From the NCBI GenBank assembly GCA_028751875.1, contig CM054138.1:39946116-40010115 (forward strand): a stretch of 64,000 bases of DNA, given 5' to 3'. A program made the position numbers and the translations under genes. Position 1 is the first letter of the stretch; each line of letters opens with the position of its first letter. The stretch is from Rapana venosa (lineage: Eukaryota > Mollusca > Gastropoda > Neogastropoda > Muricidae). Shown in pieces: positions 10,695 to 20,928 of this stretch. The notes beneath the pieces are model-generated. The model saw only the letters and a list, made by a program, of their open reading frames with translations, was not told where the DNA came from and made no database searches.

Positions 10695-10860
10695 ATGTAT
10701 TTTATTTATTTATTTATTCTTTTACTTCGAGGATAATGGAATACGCGCTCATGTGCTTTTTTACATCCAATCCCCGTGTGTATGCAGTTTTTGTAAATTT
10801 GTCATCCTTTCCACTGGCACACAATGGCCTACTATTCCGAGAAGCGGAACGGGATTAGGG
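10695..10860 (-). mobile_element. SINE family B, partial, in P450 intron 1
   Basis: A (TTTA)n tail is followed by 'CTTCGAGGATAATGGAATAC' and 'CACAATGGCCTACTATTCCG'. The head is missing. Confidence 0.7.
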
Positions 10861-11104
10861 TCGGCTGTGCACAATGCACTGATTGAGACTGGATTTGTGA
10901 ACACAAAGGACAACTGACGACCACCACAGGCCGTTACAGTAGCTGTTCCACTTGACATGTCACACGACACTGCACACGACATGGCACACTCGCCCACGCA
11001 ACTTGGCGTGGGCACACGTGAGCACACACCCACATTCCCATTCCCATCTCCCATCTGGCTCCTCACATACACACACACTCACACACACACACACACACAC
11101 ATCA

Positions 11105-11192
11105 ATGTACCATCTGGAAATTAAAGTTTGACTTGACTTGACTCTCTCTCTCTCTCTCTCTCTCCCCACCCCACACACACACACACACACAC
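11105..11192 (+). repeat. GACTT repeat plus CT and CA microsatellites
   Basis: 'AAAGTTTGACTTGACTTGAC' is followed by (CT)n at 11141-11164 and (CA)n at about 11172-11191. Related GACTT-type sequence lies beside the LINE remnant at 1010-1020. Confidence 0.6.
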
Positions 11193-11681
11193 TACAAAAC
11201 TGATATTACACCTAGGAAGAAATAAAGAAACATTCACAATAACGCTCTTAGTAAATATCGGTGCCCAGAAGAAACATAACAGGTTACAAAGACGGCTGTA
11301 AACCAGGAGAGCAGCTCAGCTAACAACAGCCTTTGACAGCTACAGCAGATAAAGACTGACTGAGAGCCAAAGTACAGGCAGCCCTGAACTACATACAATG
11401 CAGACACTGTCCTCGTTTGTCTGACATACATGCCGACACAGACTTAAGGAGAGAAGAGAGAATTAACACATAAAAAACAGTCATTCATGGAGACACAGAC
11501 ACAAGGACATCAGAAAAGATTAACTCATACCAAAAAAAAAAGTCAGTCAAATATACTGACTGATATAGTACATTCATTATCATAGCATGAATTCATATCA
11601 GACGTGTAAAATCACATCAAACTAGAGTCATATAAAATCAATAGGGACACTGTTTACTTATATTGGGCAACTGCAAACATA

Positions 11682-12905
11682 TAATAATAATAAAACATGA
11701 AATTTATATAGCGCCATATCTTGAAAAAAACCCAAATCATAGCGCTTTCGCTCATCTCACTCATTCACATGCAGCCAGTTACAATCAATACTTTTTACAA
11801 ATTCAAATGTATACATTCACACGCACACACGCACACACATAAAGGTTATACACTTCGGCAGGGTGGTGGGGGTTTGTCTGTTGAGGGCAGGGACACAAAT
11901 GAGATGGAACAAGACAGGAGAATCTTAGGTTTGAAATAAATGAGTCTTGAGGCCGGATTTAAAAGCTTCATAAGAAGGCTTTTGGCGGAGGGAGAGAGGG
12001 AGGTCATTCCAGATCGATGGACCAGAAACAGAGAAAGAGCGACGGCCAACGGTGGATTGGTTGAATCTAGGTGTTCTTAAGCACAAGGTATCTGCAGCAG
12101 AGCGGAGGGAACGAGAAGGAGTGTACAGATGAAGACATTCACAGAGGTAGGAAGGTGCAGTTTTGTGGAGGCATTTGTAACAGAGGGTACTGATCTTATA
12201 GTTTACTCTCTGTGGCACAGGCAGCCAGTGGAGAGATAGCAAGAGAGGAGTAATGTGCTCAGATTTTTTCTTTCTGAGGACTAGTCGAGCTGCAGAGTTT
12301 TGTATACGTTGAAGGGAGTGGATAGATGAAGCTGGGAGACCGGCTAGAAGAGAATTGCAATAATCCAGTCGTGAGAGAATGAGGGACGTGACTAGTTTGA
12401 ATGTTGCATCAGTGGACAGGTACTTTCGAATAGCACTGATGCGCCGTAATTGATAGTAGCACGACTGACAAGTTTGGGTGATGAACTTTTGCATGGAGAG
12501 TGTGTTGTCCATAATGACCCCTAGATATTTCACAGCAGTGGCTAGAGGGACAGACGTATTGCCGAATTCTATTGAAGCTGTTGTGATGGAAGAGAGTTTG
12601 TGTTTGGTCCCTACAAGCATGGCTTTGGTTTTATCTGCATTTAACTGTAGCTTGTTCTGTATCATCCAATTTTGGATATCTTGAAGGCAGTAGGACATAT
12701 TAATCAAGAGAGAAGGCAGATTTTCAGGAGTATCACTGCTAAGAATCTGAGAGTCATCTGCATAAAAGTGATGGTTGATCTGATGACGATTTATTATATG
12801 TGAAAGAGGAGCAGTGTAGAGAGTGAAAAGAACAGGGCCGAGAACTGATCCCTGTGGGACTCCACATTCCAGTTTGGTAGGTGACATATCAACAATACTA
12901 TCTTA
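11682..12905 (-). mobile_element. 5'-truncated non-LTR retrotransposon, reverse transcriptase fragment
   Basis: An open frame of 320 codons (12887-11925) encodes the C-terminal half of a reverse transcriptase. It has 'GVPQGSVLGPVLFTLY' (RT motif B region), the catalytic 'YADDSQ', 'LNADKTKAMLVGTK' and the thumb/C-terminal 'ILSRLDYCNSLLAGLP', 'ISTLCYKCLH' and 'WNDLPLSLR'. This style is typical of CR1/L2/Rex1-group LINEs. The endonuclease and N-terminal RT motifs are missing. The 5' break lies at a long CA microsatellite (from about 12910). The 3' end at 11682 is (ATT)n preceded by a version of the tail module found in the SINEs. It lies in P450 intron 1 on the same strand. The unbroken frame suggests recent insertion. 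Confidence 0.9.
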
Positions 12906-12906
12906 G

Positions 12907-12909
<3 letters not shown>

Positions 12910-12975
<66 letters not shown>

Positions 12976-13003
12976 GCGTGCGCGCACACACACACACACA
13001 CAT
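12910..13003 (+). repeat. CA microsatellite with CG-rich interruption
   Basis: About 30 CA units are followed by 'CGCGCGTGCGCGCA' and more CA. The tract separates the LINE 5' break from P450 exon 1, which is only about 60 bases further on. Confidence 0.9.
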
Positions 13004-13059
13004 TACCCACTATGAAGCTGTTACTTCTCTTCAGTATACTGAAGAAGTAATGTGGTTAC

Positions 13060-13429
13060 CTTTATTCCTGACGACCTGGTCAATAAGAAAACCACGCGGA
13101 CGGTCAGAGAAGGCATCAGCCCGGGTGACCAGGGCTTCACGGATGGCGGAATAGCTGGCCAGCACCACCACCAGCCTCCCGCCCAGGGACAGACTGAACA
13201 CCTCCCCGACCTGACGTCTCCACCTCCACAACTGGGGCCGCAGGTGACCCAGCAGGGGCAGGTGACCCAGCAGGGGCAGGTGGCAGGTGACCCAGCAGCG
13301 GCAGGGCAGGGCAGGGCCGGGGGGCAGGCCCGGGGGTCGCCGTGTGGACAGCCACCACAGCACACACAGCACCACCCCCCCTCCCAGCAGCACAGAGGTG
13401 GGGGCCAGCACGAAGGGAAGCGACATCAT
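13060..13429 (-). CDS. P450 exon 1: membrane anchor and hinge
   Basis: The exon begins with ATG-ATG at 13429. Residues 1-30 form a hydrophobic anchor ('LLGGGVVLCVLWWL') followed by the proline-rich hinge. It ends at AAAG|GTAACC (phase 1). Near residues 40-62 the sequence is odd: an 18-base unit is duplicated and yields 'HLPLLGHLPLLGHL' preceded by an unusual Cys-rich stretch. The A-helix and beta-1 region ('VGEVFSLSLGGRLVVV', 'ADAFSDRP') is typical of the clan. Confidence 0.8.
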
Positions 13430-14432
13430 TGTCAGCAGAAGCTGGTGAGAGCGGATCCTGTAGTTTAAATTGCTGTGTGACCGGTCGTAGGATTCAGCTG
13501 TGGCCCAGAATTGTCCACTTTTTTGTGGTCAGTATCATCTGCTTTCTTCCTTTCTCTAAAGCTATGTTCTTAAACATGACCTGCTTCTCTTTCATTGTTG
13601 CTCTACTTACATTCATTTTTTCGTGGCTAGTCTTGTTTTTTTTTTTTTGTTTTTTTTTCCCTCTCCCTGTCTTGGACTGTTTACCGTGGCTGTAATGATG
13701 CTCCCAACACTCAGTTTTATTCTTATGCTTCGTATTATTTGTCTGTCTTTAAAATCCACCATCTTCTGCGAAAAAAAAGAAGTTCACACTTGACAAGATG
13801 TGCTACATGATTGTCAGTTTGCAGACATGTTCTGTTTTATGCTGCCATTAAGTATTCTGACATTGGTCATTGTGTGTTCACGGGACTCTGTATTTAGTTT
13901 AGTCCATAGTGACAGACAAATTGTGGCGTTTTTCCGTGTGTCCTTGTTCACTTTCAACCTACAGCAGCTCCACAACAAACACAGTGTATTATCCAGCCAG
14001 GACAACAAACCAGCTTGCCCTCAAGACACTGTCACCTGCTGCACTGGGCAAGATGTGTTTTACTGTGTGCGTGGGCACGAAGCCTGATGGCCTCTTTGGA
14101 GTTAAAGTGGGACACAAGATGACTTGTCTCAGCTGACTACCCATAGTCTCTCTCTCTGTGTGATGACATTCTCTGATGGAATACTTTCATATTCATCCAA
14201 TAAAGAGTTCAAGGGTTTGTATGTTCATTTAATTTTACATGCTGAGTGGAGATTTGCCTTGAAGAATTGTTTCACCCTCTCTTGTTATCAAACCATATTT
14301 TTTATTTGCCTGCTACAAAATTAACCACACCTGGGAAAGGGTCAGGTGGTTTACTGTGTTCAGTTAACCTACGTAAAAACTGTGGATAGTCTCAGTTGTG
14401 GCGTTTTGTTCCTTCATAGAACAGTATTCTAC
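13430..14432. other. P450 upstream region, no gene seen
   Basis: This is the upstream side of the P450 start. It has T-rich runs (13640-13660) and no clear TATA box or other gene. Frames here are short and do not resemble known proteins. Confidence 0.4.
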
Positions 14433-14872
14433 TCTGGCAAACAAGTGCTCTATGTGTGTCTGACAAACAAGTGCTCTATGTGTGTCTGACAAACAAATGC
14501 TCTATGTGTCTGACAAACAAGTGCTCTATGTGTGTCTGACAAACAAATGCTCTATGTGTCTGACAAACAAGTGCTCTATGTGTGTCTGACAAACAAGTGC
14601 TCTATGTGTATCTGACAAACAAGTGCTCTATGTGTGTCTGACAAACAAGTGCTCTATGTGTCTGACAAACAAATGCTCTATGTGTCTGACAAACAAGTGC
14701 TCTATGTGTGTCTGACAAACAAGTGCTCTGTGTGTGTCTGACAAACAAGTGCTCTGTGTGTGTCTGACAAACAAGTGCTCTATGTGTGTCTGACAAACAA
14801 GTGCTCTATGTGTGTCTGACAAACAAGTGCTCTATGTGTGTCTGACAAACAAGTGCTCTATGTATGTCTGAC
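14433..14872 (+). repeat. 26-bp minisatellite, about 17 copies
   Basis: The unit is 'ACAAACAAGTGCTCTATG' plus 'TGTGTCTG'. Some units lack one TG and are 24 bp. One minus-strand frame reads through as a repeat of 'CQTHREHLFVR'-like sequence, which is an artefact of the repeat. Confidence 0.95.
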
Positions 14873-15129
14873 TGTATGTGCCTTTCTATCTCTTTTGAAA
14901 ACAAAACTGAATAGCTTTACTACAGGACTTTATTATCATTTGCTAGCTTGCTTGTGGTGATGTTTATATGCTTTAGTGTGGGGATCGAGCCTCTATCCCC
15001 CCCCCCCCCCAAGCCATCAAACCCGCCAACAAAAGAGCCAAGCAGAAATAAAACACTTTTCCCCTGGGGATGCCAGGGTCCTTGCAGTATAAATGGCATC
15101 CCCACCTTTTGGAAATTCTGCACTAGAAA

Positions 15130-15290
15130 CTCCCTCTTTCCTATCCCTTTCCTTGTTCCTCTACGAGCGAGGGAGAGGAGATGGGCGCCGCCCTCACTAT
15201 GCTGGCCCTAGAGAAGTGAGGTCTCTGACGCCTCGCTCCCCTACGACCTTATAGGTTATGGGACTCCTTTACCTTTACCCTTACCTACTT
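15130..15290 (+). mobile_element. Repeat family E fragment
   Basis: 'GAGGAGATGGGCGCCGCCCT' and 'TCTGACGCCTCGCTCCCCTA' are the reverse complement of sequence at 16690-16770. The two copies are inverted and 1.5 kb apart. It is probably a SINE, but no clear head is seen in this copy. Confidence 0.6.
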
Positions 15291-16035
15291 CCTGACACCT
15301 CCCCCTTGTCTGTTTTCTGCCTACATGCTCCATTCTCTCCGTTTCCCAGAAAGATTTAAAGTATGACAATTCTCTCCCACGCCATAGTCAGATGTGCTTA
15401 ATTTAATGGCAGCACAACACATTTTTGCTTAAATGACAGACAACAGTAGTTGCTTCTGAGCGTTCGACCATGAACAAGAAAGTTACTTTGATAGCCATAA
15501 TTGCTAAAACAATTGAAAAACACTGGCAGTGTTTTATCTTCTACTTCTTCTGCCCTTTAAACAAAAAGTAAAAGTGTTAGCTCCATGACGGCAGCTTCAG
15601 GGGTCACCAGCTCTGTGATTTCGCATTTATGTGACAGCTTGCCTACCATTCAGGTAGCCACATTCCAACTCTGGGAAAGTGGCAAGTGTATTCATAAGAA
15701 CTATGTGCAAAATCAACAGAGGGCATTCTTTTCAGACTATCTTTTTATAGCTGATCTTATTTGCATAACCTTGTTTACACCATGCACTGTTGGGGACTAA
15801 TAAGTTCAAAGAGAAAGGATAACACACACACATGTATGCATACCAGTACTTGTATGTTATCCTCAGTCTCTGATATCGCACTTTCGTTTTGTCTTCTGAC
15901 CTCCTTCAAACCATGACTTATCTGGACCTGATGACACCACCCCACACACCCACCCACAGCAAAAAGGCAGACAGAAAGGGAGTGGAGGGAGAGGAGAGAA
16001 ACTTTCTCCCAAATTGGGTACCACAGAGGGAGACC
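15290..16035. other. Intergenic, no feature seen
   Basis: Mixed-composition DNA without convincing exons or repeats. Confidence 0.4.
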
Positions 16036-16039
16036 CCTC

Positions 16040-16560
16040 GACAGAGTAGTACCCTAAATTGGAACTGAAGCATACAATGCTTCCGTTTTTCTCCACCACC
16101 AGATTAAGGAATGAACTACCAGAGTGCCAGCAAGCCACCATTTCTATCAGCCAGTGTAAACGTTTTAATAATAATAATAATAATAATGTATGGAATTTAT
16201 ATAGCGCTGAATCTTGTAAAGCAACAAATCAAAGCGCTTTCAAAACGTTTTCTCTCTGATGGGGATGTAACAGTTCTGAACTACTTGTATTATGGAAAAA
16301 GAAAACAGGAAATCATTCACCGCGGACTTAAACTCGAAAAGAGTAACTTCGAAGACTTTAAATAATGGAAATGTACTTGTGGTCATCCTAACGAAACAGC
16401 TGAACACTTCTTTCTTTACTGTCCACATTATGTAACCCCTCGCCTTCAAACAATCAATACTCTAAAACCAGATGAAAATAATGTAAAATGCTTTTATCAT
16501 GTAGCGACAGACAGCCTCTAAGCTTTAACGATAACATCATGATCAAAACACTACATGAAC
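16040..16560 (+). mobile_element. Degenerate LINE 3' end, interrupted by a SINE tail
   Basis: The plus strand encodes 'TTRLRNELPECQQATIS', then, after an inserted tail module, 'LNYLYYGKRKQEIIH', a stop, and 'WKCTCGHPNETAEHFFLYCP'. The C-x-C-G, H and C spacing matches the zinc-knuckle-like C-terminus of non-LTR retrotransposon polyproteins. It differs from the LINE at 11.7-12.9 kb. Stops and the insertion make it a relic. Confidence 0.7.
16166..16245 (-). mobile_element. SINE/LINE tail module inserted in a LINE relic
   Basis: An (AAT)n run is followed by 'GTATGGAATTTATATAGCGC' and 'GCAACAAATCAAAGCGCTT'. It splits the coding relic at 16040-16560. Confidence 0.8.
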
Positions 16561-16649
16561 TTGTTGATAAATCCAAAAGATTTTAGAACATAGATAATAA
16601 ATAATGTACAGTCCTGCGATGGAGTACTCTTCTTTCCTTGCCTGTTGAG

Positions 16650-16945
16650 ATGTAGGTAAAGATAAAGGTGTTCCCATGACCTATGCAGTCGTTGGGGAAC
16701 GAGGTGTCAGAGGCTTCAGCTTCTCAAGGAGCCAGCATATTGAGGGCGGCGCCCATCTCCTCTCCCTCGTTGCTTTATCTTCCCTGTCCCTAAAGAGGCA
16801 GGTACCCATTTACAGCTGGGTGAACTGGAGGACTGTACCGAAGCCAAGGCGCATCTACAAGGCAACCATGCTCAACCTTTGCCAGAGGAGGGCGAGTGCA
16901 CTGACCACTCCCGTCCCCAAAGAGATGTAACGGTAATTATTGGGC
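16650..16945 (-). mobile_element. Repeat family E, probable tRNA-derived SINE
   Basis: On the minus strand a possible tRNA-like head lies at about 16920-16860 ('GTGGTCAGTGCACTCG'), followed by a core with 'AAATGGGTACCTGCC'. That core resembles the core of family C ('AAGTGGGTACCAGC'). The remainder matches 15130-15290. Orientation is inferred from the head. Confidence 0.55.
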
Positions 16946-17164
16946 CGAGTAATACGCAGTTGCTTCCCTTGGTCTCGTTGCTTCCCCCAGTGTGTGCATC
17001 TAATTCAGAACAACTCTTCATAGTCTGAATGAAAAGTAGTGTTGACACGATTTTCTTTTTCTTTTTAGGTGGTCATGTGATTTTTAGATGCGATTATTAG
17101 CACAAGAAAGGCCCTTATCCCTTCATGTATTTGAAAGCTTCATTTATTAACATAAAAGCTATCC

Positions 17165-17465
17165 CTGAAGTCAGAATTGGGCTACCTAAACAGTGGGCAA
17201 AACGGTCACATGTGCACAAAATTTTGTGAATCTGAATCTTGGAGCTTTAGCTGAGGAATATAATCAGACCCCCACCCCACTCCCCACCGATACAAAAAGC
17301 CCTATCCTAACCAAAACCATAAAATCCCTGAAGTCATGTGCTACCTAAATAGTAAACACATCACAATTGTGAATCTGAATCTGGACTTTAGCTGGAAAAG
17401 ACCTCCGCCTCCCACCTCCCCTGTGTTCTTTATGGTGTTGAGGTACATGCATAAAATTTAATGAG
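17165..17465 (+). repeat. Two diverged copies of a family D-like 3' segment
   Basis: 'GTGAATCTGAATCTTGGAGC' at about 17225 and 'GTGAATCTGAATCTGGACTT' at about 17370 are related. Both are followed by 'TTTAGCTG' and a C-rich stretch, like the 3' part of the repeat at 27810-28175. Confidence 0.45.
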
Positions 17466-18097
17466 AACACATCACTACTTTTAGTCTGATCTATCACTGA
17501 AGTTGTCCGGACTTTTTATTCTGGAAATCAACCAGTCCATGGCTGCCCTTTTTGTTGTTGGTTTTGATTTGTTTTTGGTTTTGGGGTTTTTTTTGGCTAG
17601 CATTTTCATTCCTTTCAATCCTATTTTAAGATCTCCTTGGCTTCATCAACTTCCACACTTCTTCCTACCATGGGAAAAAGCACTTGATCAACCAGAGTAT
17701 TTCAGAGTTCACTTCACTTTATAATTTCATCTGTTCATGGGATTATAACTGCCTTTGCTTCCTGATGAAACTTTACCCCGTTGTTATTTGTAGCTGTTTT
17801 TATTATGTGCCTCCTATTCAGGCATTTCTTGTTTTCTTCCTAACACTGTTTTTTTTCTCTTCAAATCTAGACATTGTTTATTTCTAAAATGTTTAGCATT
17901 TGGATTAGATTGGATTAGGTGCTATCCCAAGACTGGGGTTGATGTGCCACGAATTTCCAGGTTAGTCTGTCTTGGGCCAGTATTCATTCATCCAGTATTG
18001 CATACATTTAGAAAACTTAACAATGAGCAGACTGCATTCCTTCAGCCACAACCACTGCACATACATACAAGAAACAGCTTTTTTTTTTTTTTTTTGA

Positions 18098-18122
18098 TAT
18101 CTTGTTCAAGACTGTTTATTAA
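18098..18122 (-). other. Poly(A) signal and genomic A17 tract, retrocopy-like 3' end
   Basis: On the minus strand AATAAA (18122-18117) is followed 19 bases later by 17 A's (18097-18081). A poly(A) tract present in the genome at the correct distance from a signal is a hallmark of a reverse-transcribed mRNA. It could also be a coincidence in the 3' UTR of the coiled-coil gene, whose stop is at 20929. Confidence 0.4.
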
Positions 18123-18974
18123 CATTATATTTACAGCAATTTTGTAATGAACAGACATCCTGAATATTTTAAACAACAGAAAATTTACTAATTGAAAATT
18201 CCAATAATTCTGCTAGGAGGAAGGCATCAAGTACCAACACATTCAAACTTTATTCTATAGGCATTCTGTTTATTATCACATTTAAAAGAGAAATATCTGA
18301 AAAAAGAACACAAAAAAACCGCGAGGAGAGACAGCAAAGGAAGACAGAAGCAGAGACTAAGACAGGACAGAGAGATGTAAGTAGAGTTGCTTGTTGAATA
18401 TGTTGTAGGTACATTTTTTTTATAAAGGACACATTGGAAATACAAATCTGGCAAGACCACCAAACCAAATTCCTATCATTTATAAAAATAGCCCAGCCAA
18501 CTACTTGCCAAAGGCACATCTGGATGTCCTGCTCAGTTGAAACAAACCAAACCAATGACTCTCTTCTACACAGTTACCTGCAGGAAACTTGCACCACAGT
18601 TTATCTCTTTTTTTCCCCCCTTCAACTTTTTTCTGACAGGAAATAATTTCCACATGTACTCCTTTTAGGGAAAAATGGCTTTAAATTTCTTATGCTGGTG
18701 AATGAAGGACAGTTTATCGCAACACACTTCTGCTGAGTTTTGTTTAATTCTGAAACAGTCACACACTGTGCTCAACAAGTGAAATGAATTATTTATCTTC
18801 ATAGAAATAAAGAAATATCTACATCTCTTATCTCACCCTACCCCCCCCCCCCCCCCCACCAAAAAATGAAAAAAAAAATGTAAAGAAATGGTTGAAATGT
18901 ACTTGTTGAATAATTATACATGGAAATATGCCTAGAGTTTGCATCTCTTTCTCAGACAGATCCCTGAAGTTTAC

Positions 18975-19269
18975 TTAACCCTCTTAGTCCCGACCCGGGA
19001 TTAAATTATCCCCCCCCCCCTCCCCACTTAATCCCAACCCGGGATTTACACACAGTAGTTTTCCATCCCCTCCCAGACACAAAAAATATAGTACAAGTTA
19101 TAGTATGTTGTCTAATAAAGCCACCTGCCGACTTTCATTCTTGTAAACATTCAAACAGCGTCAAAATGAATTGCGGTTTACACCTACCCGATTTTAGGCC
19201 CAAAGTAATGAAAGATTGTGAAATTTAGGAGCAATTTGTGTTCAGAGAATCCGAATGCAAGAGGGATAA
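18975..19269 (+). mobile_element. Probable piggyBac-type MITE
   Basis: The left end is 'TTAACCCTCTTAGTCCCGAC'. The right end read inward is 'TTATCCCTCTTGC', which matches 10 of the first 11 bases. TTAA followed by CCCT at the tip is typical of piggyBac elements. Inside the left end the segment 'ACCCGGGATT' occurs twice about 45 bases apart around a C-rich run. No transposase is encoded. The flanking TTAA at the right end is mutated (ATAA). Confidence 0.5.
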
Positions 19270-19437
19270 GCTGTGTATCAATAATGAACATTAATTTATG
19301 AGCACCTCTCCTTCATGGGCCCTCAAATAGTACAATCCTCAGCTTTAACATTGCACATACCTCTGAGTCATACACCACACACACACACACACAGAGCAAA
19401 GGCTGACTTGCATGTAGACACAGATGCACACATTAAA

Positions 19438-19550
19438 TCTGTAACTGCATATACACGGGGACTGGATGTAAAAAAGCACATAAGTGGTTATTCCTGTATC
19501 CTCGAAATAAAAGAGTAAATAAAAAATAAATGAATAAATAAATAAATGTA
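19438..19550 (+). mobile_element. SINE family B 3' portion
   Basis: 'CACGGGGACTGGATGTAAAA' and 'TATCCTCGAAATAAAAGAG' are followed by an (AAAT)n tail. The family tail is therefore (AAAT)n, unlike the (ATT)n tail of family A. Confidence 0.75.
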
Positions 19551-20039
19551 TCAAAATAAACAGAAATAGGTCTGCATGTATGGCTGATGAAAATAAATCC
19601 CTACACCCAACAAGTATTTGAAGAGGGCTGTTAAGGCAGAAAGAAACAATGCAGCTACAACAGATACACACACCACTACTGAACAGAAATGGACTAGTCT
19701 GACCCCCCCAAAATCTTGCACATGGCCACAGCCTGACAGTCTCTCTATACAGACAGCATGCTCTTAGTCTTATATCCCTGTCTGAGTAAAGAGTCACAAC
19801 ATTTGATCTACAACCAAACCGACCAGTAAAAAAGACAAAAAAGAGAAAAAACAAGATGTAAAGAGAACTGTTGAGATGGAGAGCCTCATTTCAGAAAGAA
19901 GGCTATTCCAACAACAGCTTCACAGAAAGAGAAAAAGAAGAAGGGACATCAACTCCTTTTTTAAACAATAGGACGGAATGTTCGAATCTAAGTATATGTA
20001 AACAACTGCTGTAGTGTATGTGTGGTGGAAAATAAGGGG

Positions 20040-20236
20040 AGAAGATCAGATAGGTATGTAGAACTGTGGTTGATGAGATTGTAGAACTGTGGTTGAGATT
20101 GTAGAACTGTGGTTGATGAGATTGCAGGAATGTGGCTGACAGGATTGTAGGACTGTGGTTGATGAGACTGCAGGAATGTGGCTGATAAGATTGTAGGACT
20201 GTGGTTGATGAGATTGTCAGGCTGTGGTAGATGAGA
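20040..20236 (+). repeat. Minisatellite of 'GTGGTTGATGAGATTG' type
   Basis: Units of about 31-32 bases and truncated versions: 'GTAGAACTGTGGTTGATGAG' alternates with 'GCAGGAATGTGGCTGA'. About six to seven imperfect copies are present. Confidence 0.8.
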
Positions 20237-20239
20237 TAG

Positions 20240-20480
20240 ACTACAGATATCATATGCAGCTCAGTGGTCTTGAGGTAATGCACCTGTACAGAAATGTACA
20301 GGCTATGGGTTTGATCCTCCGTTCAACCTGGACTTCTCCTTTACCTTCTAGACCACAAGTGGTGATCTAGATGGTTGTCTTTTGGAAGAGTGATAAATTG
20401 AGATATCTTGGGGAACAAACAATTAACACATGTAAAAGACAAAGAGTTGCCCTGGCGAAAGTCTGTAGGGGGACAAAAGC
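20240..20480 (+). mobile_element. Diverged SINE family A copy
   Basis: The head is 'AGTGGTCTTGAGGTAATGC' with a box B-like 'GGGTTTGATCC'. The body is 'GTGATAAATTGAGATATC' and 'GAGTTGCCCTGGCGAAAG', matching the family A segments at 48400-48520 read on the other strand. It is clearly older than the 48-kb copy. Confidence 0.6.
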
Positions 20481-20928
20481 CACTTTCATAGGTTAACATA
20501 TACATTTCCAAGCAGTGGAAAACAGAAAAAAAAACAACAGAAAAAAGGGCAGAGCACTAGTGGTGGCATGCTCCCAGGTAGAGCACTCAGCCAATGCTCC
20601 ATGCTGACAAACCAGCTGGACAGTGTGTGGTTTACAATACAGCTCACATTGAACACTTCTGTGCAACTTGCGCTCAAAACATAGTTTGTCTCCATTTCTG
20701 TGTGACACAATCATCTGTACTTAACTCTGCACCCTGTAACAACAATGAGGCACTAAGAAATGGACACAAGGGAATGCACCTTTTAGTCATCCTGCACATT
20801 TTCTACGTTAATCAATAATGTTTACCTACCGCAGTTCACTGAGAACAATCTTGTCATTACTACGCCATCTCCAGATCAAGCAGGCGGACATGAGAATGTT
20901 GCCTGTACCTGTCCTGAACCAGCTAAGA

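Larger units (their letters stand above)
5861..13429 (-). pseudogene. CYP2-clan cytochrome P450, five exons, probably inactivated
   Basis: Microsomal haem-thiolate monooxygenase of the CYP2 clan, expected in the ER membrane and using NADPH-P450 reductase. Exons (minus strand): 13429-13060, 9733-9437, 8484-8244, 7307-6869 and 6042-5861. All introns are phase 1 with GT-AG ends. Motifs seen: an N-terminal hydrophobic anchor and proline-rich hinge 'RRPPGLPPGP'; the C-helix 'STWREQR'; the I-helix 'AGAEATS'; ExxR as 'EVLR'; 'PERF'; and the haem loop 'FGAGRRQCGGE' with its cysteine. One extra base in exon 3, two missing bases in exon 4 and an in-frame TAA break the reading frame. Without those indels the exons sum to 1530 bases, about 509 residues, the normal family size. 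The conserved I-helix Thr after Glu is Ala. Either a young pseudogene or consensus sequence errors would explain this; the stop and the Ala favour decay. Confidence 0.85.

Noticed and set aside
13052..13468. 138-codon plus-strand frame
   Set aside because: It is antisense to P450 exon 1, and the Gln/Gly-rich composition comes from the GC-rich coding strand opposite.
14602..14822. Histidine-rich repeat protein frames
   Set aside because: They are translations of the 26-bp minisatellite in two frames, with no start context or domain.
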